Source: Nyssa sinensis (Eukaryota > Streptophyta > Magnoliopsida > Cornales > Nyssaceae). Taken from it: 64,000 bases of DNA. Both the position numbers and the translations under genes were made by a program. The notes beneath the pieces are model-generated. The model was given only the letters and a program-made list of their open reading frames with translations, made no database searches and was not told where the DNA came from. The DNA lies in contig CM018043.1 of NCBI GenBank assembly GCA_008638375.1, positions 59,708,510 to 59,772,509 of the forward strand, in the 5' to 3' direction. Of this stretch, positions 1 to 11,045 are shown piece after piece (within the stretch, counting starts at the first letter, position 1; each line of letters starts with the position of its first letter).

Positions 1-1275
1 GAGTGGAGAAAAAGTATTTTAATACCTATATAAAAAAAAAAGGGAATATCTAAAACTATACAAATTATCGTAGCATTAAATCAATGAGTCATACTATGAA
101 ACTTTGGGACAAAATAGTCAAACACCGGTTAAGACTTGAGACAACTGTATCGAAAAATTGATTTAAATTTATACAAGGGAGATCAACAATGGAAGTTATT
201 TACTTATTAAGAAGAATTATGGTGAGGTATTGAGAAAAGAGTAAAGATCTTCACATGGTAATCATCGATTTGAAGAAAGCCTAATAATAAAGTTCCTTGA
301 GATCTCATATGGTGGGTTTTAGGAAAAGAAAGAAGTTACAAAACGATAAAAGATATGTATGATGAGACAAACATTATAGTAAGGACAACTGTTAGAGAAA
401 CAAGTGAGCAGGCTTACATCAGGGTCAGCATTAAGCCCGTTCCTTTTTGCTTTAGTAATGGATGAGCTGACTAAGCATATACAGGATGATGTTTCATGTT
501 ATATGTTTTTTGTTGATGATATTGTTTTAATGGATGAAACTAAAAGATGAATAAATGATAAATTAGAGATTTGGAAAGAGGTTTTAGAATTAAAAGGATT
601 CAAGATAAGTAAAACAAAAATTGAAAATCAAGAGTTAATTAGAAGTGAAAATTTCCGTTATCTAGGTTCACTTATTCATCAAAAGGGAGAAATTGGAGAT
701 GATGTTACTCAGAATTAAAGCAGTATGAATTAAGTGGAGGAGTGCATCTGGAGTATTGTGCGATCGTCGTATACCATTAAAATTGAAATGTGAATTGTAT
801 AGAACAACTATTAAACCAGTCATATAATATGGAACAAAATATTAGGTAGTTAAGAAACAACATGTTAATAAGATGAGTGTAGCCGAAATGAGAATGTTAA
901 GATGAATGTGAGGTAAGATAAGAAAAGATAGAATTAGGAATAAACATATTCGTGAGATGGTAGGAGTAGCACCTATAGGAGATAAATTAAGAGAACATCA
1001 GTTAAGGTGTTATGGTCATGTAAAACGAAAACCAATAAGTGCACCAATAAGGAATAACGACATGGTTAATATTGAGGGTCCTGCTAGGAGACGAGGGCGG
1101 CCAAAACTAATTTTAGTAGAGGTAGTTAAAAAAGATATGTTAATGTGTGGTCTAACGGAGAGAATGACCTTAAATAGAGAAGAATGACAAGATAGGACTC
1201 ATGTAGCCGGTCCCAAATAATTGGGATAAGGCTTTGTTGAGTTGAGTTGAGTTGAGTTGAGTTGAGTTGAGTTAA
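1..1275 (+). mobile_element. RTE-clade LINE, decayed 3' part
   Basis: Non-LTR retrotransposon remnant, probably entering from beyond the left edge. Frame-jumping translation gives reverse transcriptase blocks in order: a SHTMKLW-like block near 88, a GSALSPFLFALVMDEL block near 425-475, the catalytic box as FVDD (usually FADD) near 507, RYLGSLI near 655, and the C-terminal VGVAPIGDKLREHQLRCYGH block from 957. It carries many stops and shifts, so it is dead. The 3' end has the plant RTE signature: a 'CATGTAGCCGGTCCC...GGGATAAGGCTTTG' end followed by a simple repeat, here (TTGAG)n at about 1235-1273. It lies antisense to the OEP37 gene, likely in an intron or beyond its 3' end. Clade assignment is from remembered family motifs; I am fairly sure of it. 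Confidence 0.88.
1235..1273 (+). repeat. (TTGAG)n 3' tail of the RTE LINE
   Basis: About seven to eight tandem copies of the pentamer TTGAG directly follow the GGGATAAGGCTTTG end of the RTE element. Plant RTE elements usually end in a short TTG-type repeat, so this is read as the element's own tail. Confidence 0.85.
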
Positions 1276-3080
1276 TAATCTCCACCATCCCATAAGGAAG
1301 GAATTAAAAAAGAAAATCTGTAAAAAGGATATATTGCATCCTCAAAACAATAGTTAAACCAATGGAATATCACAATAAAAATTGAAATAAATAACATTTT
1401 GGGTAAATCACTGATACTAATAGCAAATGCTAAGAATTTTAAATGAAACTTTAAAATTAAGAATAGTTGGTACAGGCTCAAAATATGGCAAATAAAAGGA
1501 ATTTTGTTCTAGTATGTGGTGTACAAAGTACAGAAATGCACTACAAAATTTATATAGATGTTCAATTAAATACTTCAACATCAAAGTTGGATCAATATGC
1601 TTGTCCATAACTATAAGGCACGCTACCCACCCATAGCGATGATGACCTTTATCATTAACTCTAAATTCAACATTTTGCGAATTTGGTGTAAAATCATGAT
1701 ACATCCACAGATTAACAATTTTAGGAGCACAAATTAGTGGTGTTCACACTCCCATATAAAGTTGTTAAGGAAATATTGAAAAGATACAATAGATACAAAA
1801 GCACCAAAAAGGCTCCTATATGCTATTAGAGGGTACTAAAAGCACTTGGCTACTCTCCATTAAAAGATTCCTTCAATTCACCATTAGATGTGCGCTATAA
1901 AGCACTTTAGTCCACATCAAGCACATCCAATGGTGCATTGAGAGAATTGAGGGGATCTTTCAATGAAGAGGATCTCAATCTGTACTAAAACAATTTTAAA
2001 TCTATCAACACAAACACTCGATCCCATGACCAAGGATGAAAGTTTTGTGCTCTCATTAAAGCAAGTCCAACTATTGGGCCACTTCATTTGTTGGGTTCTC
2101 TTTATTATTTTTTTAATTCTCAACCCATCCATAAACTGACATAACATTCCTTAACAAAACTGATATATATTAAATAACAAGAAAGAATATATTTTTCATA
2201 CCATTAAAATATTATATACGTACATATTTACATATTGTATAGGCGACCTGGACCCTAGGTATTTTCAGATTGGATGCTCCAGCGTTCTTGCTCCTGCTCC
2301 ATGCTATGATTACTTAAGTCATCACCATAATCAATGATAAATCATTAAATGGAAATGAAGATGCAAATCTTCTAGACATAAAATAATTGTTGAGAAAAGC
2401 ATAGGATCTTTTCTTTCTGGAGGGAGGGAGTGAAACACAATCCGTTACCAACTTGGTTGCATTTAGCAGTCCAATCAAATTTGAGTAAAGAGGAATGAAC
2501 CTAAAGTGATGATAACCACATAATAAAGCCTCCAAATTCAAAAATCCTTTAGTTTATCTGCCATTCAGCAAAACTTAGGCTAGTTTAACCATGTGCACAT
2601 GTATATATATTATATTGCTTTTAAATCAGTCGGTTTAGATATAACAAAAACCTTTTTCTCCAAAAGGCAAAAGAAAAGCTTTGCAAAAAGAATGGAGAAT
2701 GGACCAAAGGGCTAAAACATACTATAAAGATGGAAATTGTGCCAATATGTTTCGTAACACATTGCAAGTTATTTGCAATAAAATGTGTTTATAAATCAAT
2801 ATTGTGACAAATCCTTCTATCTATGTATCATGAAATATATCACAATATTTCTAGATATCAACAATATCATGTGATTTTAGAAAGAATATGTGATCTTGCA
2901 ATGGACTGATACTCCATCTATCAAGAAAGGTGTCACAAATATTGCCGTAATATAATTCTATGCCCATAAGGTTAATCTTGGACATAAAAATTAATGGTGA
3001 GCCATCCAAGGAAGAAATTTTAACAATCAAAAGAATCATAGAAAATTCATTTTATGAAAAGAATTCAAAAAAAGAACTAC
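1276..3080. other. No gene recognised; OEP37 downstream intron or flank
   Basis: AT-rich DNA between the RTE tail and OEP37 exon 3. I searched the minus strand for the next OEP37 exon (the expected region after the LRYSYK block) and did not find it. A minus-strand open stretch at 1417-1704 has no convincing family match. If OEP37 is intact, this is intron sequence. Confidence 0.5.
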
Positions 3081-3251
3081 CTTATAGGAGTATCTCAGAT
3101 TCAAATTTTCATCCTTGTATTGAGCAGTACAAACCCCTTTCAAAACATGACCCTTAAGGATCCCATTTACTGACAACATTCTCTTCACTTCCTCCTCTTC
3201 TTTCTCCTCCAATATAACTTCACCAAGGGGAAACCTAAAGGTTGCTCTTGG
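3081..3251 (-). CDS. OEP37: OEP37 exon 3
   Basis: 57 codons, PRATFRFPLGEV...LNLRYSYK, acceptor TTCCAG before 3251 and donor GTAGTT from 3080. This is the last exon visible in the window. Confidence 0.88.
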
Positions 3252-5782
3252 CTGGAAGCACCAGAAAAGCAAAAAAAATAAAATCAGAAAAATAGCATGA
3301 CCTTGTTCCGACTTTCAGTGTGCCAGAAGAGGCAATGCATGTAACAGTAATATAGTGCAGCAAAGATACAGAATCAACAATGATAAGGGCAATTTGAGAC
3401 ATGATAACAAAGCTTAAGGTGGATGAACCAACACAAGATATTCTAGCAAGCAACCCAGAACTTGCTCAAAAGTAATCTGCATTTATGTTCAACACCAAAT
3501 GCAAAAAATCATTCTCACCAAACCAACAGATGGAACAGCAGATGACAGTTCAAGTTTGTAAGCTGGACCAGCAAGATCTGCAACCATTGCCACCTCCCCT
3601 TGTTGTGCCTAAGAAAGATATAAAATTGTTTAAGAGAACAGAACATAGCATATACAGTATAAATTGAAATTTTCACATCCGAGGCATTATAACTCCAGGA
3701 AACAATTTCAATTCAAGAGACATGACATAAAGCATTAATACTTCAAAAAGAAAATAGTAGAAATCTAGTAAAGTAAAAGAATATGGTTCAAAATTACTTA
3801 TGGAAAACAACCATTTAGAGGCTCCATTTTTAGCACGAAACTTCACTTGGGGGACGTCACTTCAAAGCAATCAGTGTGAATGATGTTAGCTGATCTACAA
3901 AGGCACAAAACTCGCTATAGACTATTAAGTAATAACAACACTACCACAATTTTCAGCAGAACTACATAAGAAGTTAAAGAGATAATATTAAACAACTCAT
4001 TCATTATAAGGCCGTGCACCTGTATTAACTGCAAAAGAAACCTAAAAGGAATGCAACACAGGCTACAAAAACCTAAAAACAAACCATAACAAAAACCAGT
4101 ACTCATTCACTCAAATAGAGAACCAAAATATCAATAAAATAACAATTTCAAAACTGCATTATCCACCAGTAGAATTAGTTTCACTACAAACGTAAAGGCA
4201 CGCACCACAGTCACCTGTGCAATGTGCATAGAGAGATTTTTTTTCTTTTTAAAAATTTTATATTTTTGAGTTTAAGAATCATATCCCTCTTACGTAGATA
4301 GTTTTGCAGATTTTTTGGGAGATCTGAAGCTCTAATTTTTGTGAGTCTCCTCTTTTTGTAAATGGGCTCACCTCCCTTGGGCATCTATTTATACACTTTA
4401 CTTATCAAAAAAAAAAAATGCTAATGTCAGTTTTCTTCCAGTTATATAATCCAGAACCAACCCGATTTCCAAAATCCGTATCTCACCTTAATGTTGAGAA
4501 AGAAAAAAAAAAAAACGAGCCCAAAAAATTAACTTTAACCATTCCTATTTTTAGGGAAGTTTGATATTCCTATTAGAGGATAAAATACATTAAGAAACTT
4601 GCTACCATGATTTGTTGGAAGGCAGAAAGATAAAAGGTTCACTCTGCCACATTATCTTATCCAGTGAACTTCTCCTGATATGTGTTTAAAAGCACAGATG
4701 TGAAGGACTTATGGAGTCTTCCTTTTTTACTTTTGGATGTGCCTGGACTATGGCGAGTTCAGTGATGGAGTAATTGAAAGGTTGAAGAGACGAAGAGGAG
4801 GTCGTGTCAGGTAAAGTGTGAGGAAGATTTGAGATATGGCACAGCTATGTCTCTTTTGGTGTTTATGGCGTGAGAGGAATAGTAAAAATATTTTTTTTAA
4901 TTAAGGAAATCATACATATAAAGAAGCCACCAAGGGGGCGAACCCTTTTACAAAAGGAGACTTAATCACAGTCTCATATCAACCACACCCTAACTAGATG
5001 AAATATTGAACCTTAATAAATTTAACTTTGTCAAAACATGATATAAATGAAAATTCCAGCCATTGGATTTGGAGGAAAAGCTGTGAGTTTTCTTTTTGGG
5101 TGAATTTTGCAGGCAGGTTTTAGAATTCTCATAAATTGGGTAATTATACTAGAAGAATACACAGCTTTGGACCTAAATCTCTTCTCTTGCTCAATTAAAT
5201 GTTACTATTGTTAGGATCATATGAAGGAATTTTGAGTTCGCCAACTGCCAAATCAATCCAGTTCAGAATCAGATATGGCGGAGAAAGATAATTTTCGGTT
5301 TTACATTTGAACCATTTCCATTTATTTGGGTGCACCATTTCAACATTAGACACGTAGATTGATATGATAGAAATAAAGGGCGAGGGCGAGGGCGAGGGCG
5401 AGAGAACCTTAACATCATGAGCTGCTCTCAACTGCAAGCAAGGAGCAACATCGAAAGAGGCTTTGACGAAAGCGTTCTGTTCTTCAAGATCGTAGTGGAG
5501 GGAAAGGTGTTTGGAGGTGAGGGCCAATTGGGGCTCAGAAATCTCGCCCTTGTTGTTGTTGTGAAAGGACAGCTTAAGCTTTGCGAGACTGTCGAAGAGC
5601 TTGCAGGAGATCCTGTGGAAGAAGATGCAGCTGTCACTGTCAAACTCTGTTGTCACTCTTATGCCAGGGCGTCGAGGGGTTGGTAAGAAGCCACCGCTAC
5701 GGGTTGGTGGTGGAGGAGGAGGATCGCCCGCCGTTGCTGGTGGTACCAGTGAATTAGGGTTTGGTGGTACCGATTCCACCAT
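3081..5782 (-). CDS. OEP37: OEP37-like chloroplast outer envelope pore protein (spliced, 3' part missing)
   Basis: Plant beta-barrel channel protein of the chloroplast outer envelope. Exons on the minus strand: 5408-5782, 3519-3608 and 3081-3251, all with GT/AG borders and phase-0 joins, giving 125+30+57 = 212 residues. The ATG at 5782-5780 (MVESVPPNP) is chosen because it matches the family start; the frame is open upstream to a TTG but without an ATG. The N-terminus has a proline run, then the conserved GIRVTTEFDSDSCIFFHRISC, SLHYDLEEQNAF and LQLRAAHDVK blocks, exon 2 AQQGEVAMVADLAG, exon 3 FPLGEVILEEKEEEEVKR and KDENLNLRYSYK. Family members are about 340 residues, so the C-terminal third is absent here. 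The second intron carries no recognised repeat, while the first (3609-5407) holds L1 pieces. Whether the gene is whole depends on sequence left of the window. Confidence 0.88.
3519..3608 (-). CDS. OEP37: OEP37 exon 2
   Basis: 30 codons, AQQGEV...SAVPSVGL, acceptor CTTAG at 3610-3609 and donor GTGAGA from 3518. Phase 0 at both ends. Confidence 0.88.
4210..4420 (+). mobile_element. L1-type LINE 3' terminus
   Basis: Ends in 'CTTTACTTATC' followed by A12, preceded by a block close to 'CTCCCTTGGGCATC'. The same end type recurs at 28.7 kb, 45.3 kb and, inverted, at 4.9, 30.0 and 50.1 kb. It follows recognisable L1 RNase/zinc-knuckle coding at 28.3 kb, which ties it to L1. Confidence 0.6.
4690..4890 (+). 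pseudogene. L1 LINE ORF2 C-terminal scrap
   Basis: Frame-shifted translation contains RRRGGRVR and then LCLFWCLWRERNSKN, the block found after the zf-RVT zinc-binding region at the C-terminus of plant L1 ORF2 proteins. Stops are present. Confidence 0.6.
4890..5040 (-). mobile_element. Inverted L1-type LINE tail
   Basis: Reverse complement of the L1 3' end: T-rich start, then 'AAGAAGCCACCAAGGGGGCG' and 'AACCCTTTTAC'. It directly abuts the plus-strand L1 scrap, so two L1 ends meet in opposite orientations. Confidence 0.55.
5378..5404. repeat. (GGGCGA)4 short tandem repeat
   Basis: Four copies of the hexamer immediately inside the donor side of OEP37 intron 1. On the coding strand it reads as C-rich and encodes the spurious SPSPSP extension. 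Confidence 0.85.
5408..5782 (-). CDS. OEP37: OEP37 exon 1
   Basis: 125 codons from ATG 5782 to AAG at 5410-5408, followed by donor GTTCTC. The intron opens with a CGCCCT hexamer run that keeps the frame open for another 71 codons, which explains the longer apparent open frame to 5195. Confidence 0.88.
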
Positions 5783-6440
5783 AGTTGTCTGTGAGACGAT
5801 AGGGGGGGAGGGGGAGAGATGAGGCAAGTGAGGACTGAGAGATGAGAAAAAGATTGGAATTTTGTGTGTTTTAAGGCGGAAATGTAGATGGAGATTGATT
5901 CCGACAATTGCTCAATTGTACATTTCGAATTTTTAAACACGAAAATTTGGTTCGGTAACTGACACACAAATTTTACCTAAAAATTGAAATTAAAAATGAA
6001 CGAAGTTGACACCAAATTACATTTATATATTAGCTACATAATGAATTAAATATTAATATAATAAGTGAGATATTGGCATGTAGGTAGCCTTTGAGATTGG
6101 AAAGAGACATCAAAAGTCCGTTATAAGATAACATAAAAAAAAATTTATGGTCATGTATATTTGTTTAAAATATATTGCATAAAGAATGTAAAAATAATTT
6201 TCTTATTTAAAATATAAATCATATGTTAAAATTTAATTTTTATAACCATTACATTTTTTCGTATTATCTTGTCAATGTAATTTTTTCCTTCGATAGCCTC
6301 GCCCCCTTATTTCTTAGACACGTTCATAAGCCAAATTATACAAAGACGATGTTAACTTTGTTTTGTAAATCTGATCTTTCTGTTTGCAACCTTATCAAGA
6401 TTGGTAAAAGCTCATCCTATTAAAAGGGATTTAAGGCATG
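5783..6440. other. OEP37 upstream region, no gene seen
   Basis: Contains the presumed OEP37 5' UTR and promoter (5783 to about 6000 on the minus strand) and then AT-rich DNA. I could not place a convincing TATA box or transcription start. Confidence 0.45.
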
Positions 6441-6449
6441 CAATAAAGC

Positions 6450-8667
6450 AGAGAAGCCATAACATGATAGTAGGGAAACCATGGAATGGGAGTTGTCACA
6501 TCGACTCACCATCAAAGACTGCCACCCAACATCAAGAGAATGCCATATCATTGTCTTGAAGGGAAAAGGCCCTAAATAGAAACTAAAAAATCAGCTCAAT
6601 AATGATGAACTCTTGAGCTCAGAACTGTAGGACTAGGAAGAGAGCCCTATAGAAATTGAAGAGCCACTCAATCCCCGAGGATGTGACAGTTCAATAAAAG
6701 CTCAGGAAAAAGTGAAAAAAGTTCTTGCCAGCCCTAAAGAATATGGGAAATTCTTGTAAATACGATCAGCTTTGGCCCTTTTTAAGAAAGAAGCACTCAT
6801 AACTTTTTTGAAGAAGAGTCTTTTAATTTTTTCCTTGGAGGACACGTGACATGGAAGGGATTGATCTTGAGTTCATCTTATACAAGCTTATAGTGGATCC
6901 AGATCATTACTTTTGTAACAAAAGAGGAGATCATTTGCACTAGAACGACATCAGATAGTCAGTGTTGAGGTCCAAAGGTTACTTGACGTTGGTAAGGTCT
7001 GAGAAGTTTTTTACCCCAAAAGGCTAACCAATACTATATTGGTAAGGAATAAAAATGGGAAATGGAAGGTGTGCGTGGACTACACCGATCTAAATACGGC
7101 TTGTTTCTACCAAGGACAACTTTCCAATCCATAGGATTAACTAGCTTGTAGATGCCATAGTAGGTCATAAAGTTATAAGCTTCATGGATGCATATTCTGG
7201 TTACAACCATATTCAAATGTATCCTCCAAATCAAGAGAGAACGACCTTTTATAAGAAAAAAGCCTCTATTATGATAAGGTGATGCCTTTTATGATAAAAA
7301 AATATGGGAGCAACATATCAACATCTAATCAACAAGTTGTTCCATCACCATATTGGGAATACCATGAAGGTCTATATTGACTATATACTAGTTATAAGTG
7401 TCAAAAGGAATAAACACATTTAGCACCTAGCTTAGACTTTTGATATTTTGAAGAAGCACCATATGAATTTGAACCTTTCCAAGTGCACATTTGGGGTCAC
7501 TAAAGGGAAGTTTTTGGGATTCGTAGTCTCTTAGAGGGGGATTAAAGGCTGAAACTAATCCTACACAGATCAAAGCCCTGATAAATATGAAATCCCACTG
7601 CACCAAGAAAGATATTCAAAGCTTGAATAAAAGAATTACAACCTTAAATAGGTTCATATCCAAGTCTACAGACCGCTGCCTTCCTTTTCTTCAAAGCTTT
7701 GGAGGGGAACAAAACCGTTGACTGAACCCCGGAGTGTGAGAAAACTTTCCAGCAACTAAAGTAATACCTCAGATTCCTATAACTCTTATCAAAACCCCTT
7801 ATGGGAGAAAAATTATTCCTATATTTGTCCATGTCAAGTAGTGCAATAAACTCAACACTCATCAGGGAAGATCGAGGAATATAAAAGCCAATATTGGTAC
7901 AGAATTTCGGTATTCAGAACTCGAGAAATTGGCTCTTACCCTGGTGATTTTAGCTCAAAAGCTCATACCATAATTCCAAGCACATGTCATCATTATCCCA
8001 ACCTTATATCCTTTCAAAGAAATGCTACATAAACCCGAGTTCTCTAGACGACTAATGAAATGGTCGGTGGAGCTGGGGGAATTCGATAGATCCTATGTCT
8101 CTAGGACATCGATCAAGGCACAAGCCTCAGCGAATTTTATAACAGAATTCACAACGACAACTGACACTAATAGGGAACAATCTTTTAATGTTGATAGACC
8201 TATTTGGATTCTGAACACAGATGGATCATCAAGTGAGTGGGTTGGCATAACTCATCTATCCCTAGATGGCACAATAGTGGAGAGTGCTGTAAATCTGGGA
8301 TTCAAAGCCTCCAATAATGAGGTTGAATATAAAGCACTAATTTGTGGCCTAAAGTTGACAGGGAAATGCCGAACTAAGAACCTTAGGACTTATTCAGACT
8401 CCTAGTTGATAGTTAAAAAAGTTTCGAGCGATTTTTCCATCAAAGATAACAAAATGTAAAAACATTTTAAATTGGTGGAATCATTAAAGAAGTTGTTTGA
8501 AGCTTCGTTATAGAAAAGGCAAACTGAGCTCAGAACTCCCGAGTAGATGCACTAGAGAATGTAGTAAGCTTACTAAGCTCTAAGGTTGACTTTAATATTA
8601 GAATCTCATATCAATCTAAGCCAGTATTGCCCAGACCTTACAAACCCTACAAAGAGAAGAAGAGGCT
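6450..8667 (+). pseudogene. Decayed Ty3/gypsy pol (reverse transcriptase and RNase H), Tat type
   Basis: Three-frame reading recovers pol blocks in order: TRDMEGIDLEF (near 6845), SFMDAYSGYNHIQMYPPNQE (7176-7240), TMKVYIDYILVIS (the YIDD box mutated to YIDY, near 7370), LNPSKCTFGV (near 7480), FISKSTDRCLPF (near 7655), KWSVELGEFD (near 8060), NTDGSSSEW and FKASNNEVEYKALI of RNase H (8215-8340). Many stops and shifts. The same blocks occur in the element at 11-19 kb (for example SFMDVYSGYNQIQMQPPDQE), so the two are relatives, but this copy has no recognisable LTRs and has diverged further. Insertion limits are not clear. Confidence 0.85.
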
Positions 8668-8668
8668 A

Positions 8669-10780
8669 TGTCACGACCTGAAACCCATCCTATGCAGATT
8701 AGGGGCAGTGACCGACAATGTCACTTAGACAGGCTGTCAAAATCAAATGAATTGCATAAGAATGATAATATTTTTTTTATATTAAATGTGGAAGCTACAC
8801 ATATGTAACTCATCTAATAACCAATTTAACACCAATCATTTATAAAGGATACTCAAGGTAAGATCATCGTGATCACTATCATCATCATAATTTGTCATCA
8901 TTTATATACACATCATATATGTATCCACAAAAGGTACAAAATGCTAATTCCCAAAGTCCAAGTTATCATCAAGCCCAAAAATACATCATATGATTACCAA
9001 AAAGATTTCCACATCACATCCAACCCAGATCTTGGTACAAAAGATCCATTGCTTCACGCTCTCAATTATTTTACGTGGACTTGCTACTTCGTTACTAATT
9101 CAATTACCTGAAATATGTTGGATAAATTCCATATGAACTTCACTAAGCTCATGAGTAATTCCTGCATCTTGTCACAGATTTTGCAAGATAGAGTTTTGCA
9201 CAAAATACCATGGGCACCAAGTTTCTTCAAACAGATAGCATATACACAATAATATCTTAAAACATGATTTCAAAATGGATCACGTATAAAGCATACTGGC
9301 GATTCAAGCAGATATAACAAAAGCATTTCTAAAAGACATTATATTTAATAACATAGTTCGAATATCAAGTCACAAAGCAAATAACGAAGAGTTGTTCACA
9401 AAACATATAATGGCATATGCATTTTTTAAAACATAGTTTAGATAATTAATTGCAGAACAGATAACATAATAACGAATGATAAATACACACGGGAGGGTAC
9501 TTCTGAAATCTGATTTCGAATAACAGATAACATGAGACAGATGATAGATACATATTACACACATCGAAGATTCATATATTGAGTTGGAGCATTACGTGGG
9601 TAAGTCTCATCAAGAGTTGAAGTGCCACGTAGGTAAGTCTTATACATGAATTCCATAATGAGTCAGAGTACCATATGGGTAAGTCTCATCAAAAGTCGAA
9701 GTGCTACATGGGTAAACCTCATGTAGACACAAGAATTGAGTCAGAGCGCCATGTGGGTAAGTCTCATCAAGAGTCGAAGCACCACATGGGTAGGCCTCGG
9801 ACAAACACAAGAATCGAATTACAAATTGAGTCAAAGCACCATGTGAGTAGGTCTCATTACAAAAGTCAAAGCGTCACATGGGTAGGTCTCATATGGACAC
9901 ATGATCGGATCAAAACACGTATGATTCAGGTTGCATAGTCGAAATTAGATCACTGAAATCATTTTTCTCATTAAGGGGTGCCATGGTTTACAAAAAATTT
10001 TCATATCAGTACACATGAATGTCATTTCGAAATATAGTCATGAAGATCATAATTCTCGAATATTTCATAAAGTGTAGATAGACATTTGAGAAGGTATAGA
10101 AATTCATAAGATAGACATTTGAACATGATATAAAACACTTAGGCATTTCTTAAGTAAGAGATAAAACATCTCTGATCTAGGGTACGAGATTACTCACCTC
10201 AAATTTCAGTCTGTTTTCCTAGTCTCCTTTCCCTTGTCCCTAGTTCCTAGATTCATAAGTCAAATGCACATAACTACGTATTAGAACATAACTAAGGCAT
10301 TACTATCGGTCACTTATTATTTTTGTAACTAAATTTTTCTTAACGAATTTTATTCGTTGGTCTAGTATCCTTAGACTTTAAGTTAGGTCCTACCCTCTTT
10401 TTCTGAATTCATTTATAGCTAAATTAATGTTCGGAATGTAATAGGTATTACCTCATTTGTGGTTCCATATTTTTCAGGATTTATTTAGGCTTAACGAATC
10501 TCACCATTAAGTTTAGAATGTCCAAAATAGTCAAGATGGACTACTTTTATATTTAATTAGTTCTGGGCATCATTAAGGGTAAAATGATGATTTTTACATT
10601 TTACGTGTCTTAATTTTTTGGATTTAATTTCACAAATCGGACTCTGCCGTTGAGTCCGAAATGCCCAAAAATATTGGGTTACACTACCCTTTTAATTTAC
10701 TTGCGCCACGAAAACATTTTATCAAAATTAAATTAAATTAATTATTTCATTTAATATTATATATATTCAGTTAATTTTAT
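8669..10780. repeat. Non-coding repeat DNA, possible LTR
   Basis: No coding seen. It begins 'TGTCACGACCTGAAACCC', a start reminiscent of chromovirus LTRs, immediately after the gypsy fragment, and holds the minisatellite at 9581-9908. I could not find a matching second LTR or a firm 3' border, so LTR status is a guess. Confidence 0.3.
9581..9908. repeat. Minisatellite with about 80-bp higher-order unit
   Basis: Four units starting at 9581, 9660, 9738 and 9828 (79, 78, 90 and about 80 bp). Each begins GAGT(C/T)(A/G)(A/G)AGC-like and holds two diverged copies of a roughly 33-bp subunit with the core CA(C/T)(A/G)TGGGTA(A/G)(G/A)(T/C)CTCAT, plus a linker of which three contain ACACA(A/T)GA(A/T). 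Frames stay open across it by chance. Confidence 0.85.
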
Positions 10781-10788
10781 AATACAAG

Positions 10789-10890
10789 TGTGAAACTGGT
10801 ACAGTGGCCACATGTTTGGAGTTAAGTCTCTCACACTTGCAAGGTCAAGGGTTCGAAACTTAGGGAGCTGTGGCTCCCCTTTTATTTTCT
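10789..10890 (+). repeat. tRNA-related SINE-like unit
   Basis: A-box-like TGGTACAGTGG at 10797-10807 fits TGGYNNAGTGG, and a B-box-like GGTTCGAAACT at 10850-10860 fits GGTTCGANNC. Spacing is about 42 nt between boxes, as in tRNAs with a longer arm or in SINEs. No cloverleaf could be folded by eye, and no target duplication was found. Confidence 0.4.
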
Positions 10891-11045
10891 GATTTTTCAA
10901 TTATCAAACAACGAACAAGGAACTAAACAGAGATAGGATATCCTAGGTCTGAACAAGAGCATGATATCATATAACCTATCCAAAAGTTGATGGTAACTTG
11001 TTCCTCTCTTCAACTTAATGTTGTGTCAAGAATTCATATCATAAT

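Larger units (their letters stand above)
3609..5407 (-). other. OEP37 intron 1 with L1 fragments
   Basis: 1.8-kb intron. It contains an L1 3' tail on the plus strand (about 4210-4420), a short L1 coding scrap (about 4690-4890) and an inverted L1 tail (about 4890-5040). 3609-4200 shows no recognised feature. Confidence 0.7.

Noticed and set aside
1417..1704. 95-codon minus-strand open stretch with a VNDKGHHRYGWVACL segment
   Set aside because: It faintly recalls the OTU-like protease region near some plant MULE transposons (DGHCGFRA), but the catalytic Cys is missing and the rest does not align by eye. Also does not fit OEP37.
5195..5407. Extension of the OEP37 exon 1 frame to 5195
   Set aside because: It is simply the intron read through; the donor at 5407 and the exon 2 match at 3608 define the real border, and the SPSPSP run comes from a hexamer repeat.
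5783..5827. Upstream in-frame start of OEP37 (MPHLSPS)
   Set aside because: The first codon there is TTG, not ATG; the ATG at 5782 gives the expected family N-terminus.
9581..9908. CRISPR-like array
   Set aside because: Repeats are imperfect, spacers are themselves repeated, and the context is a eukaryotic genome.
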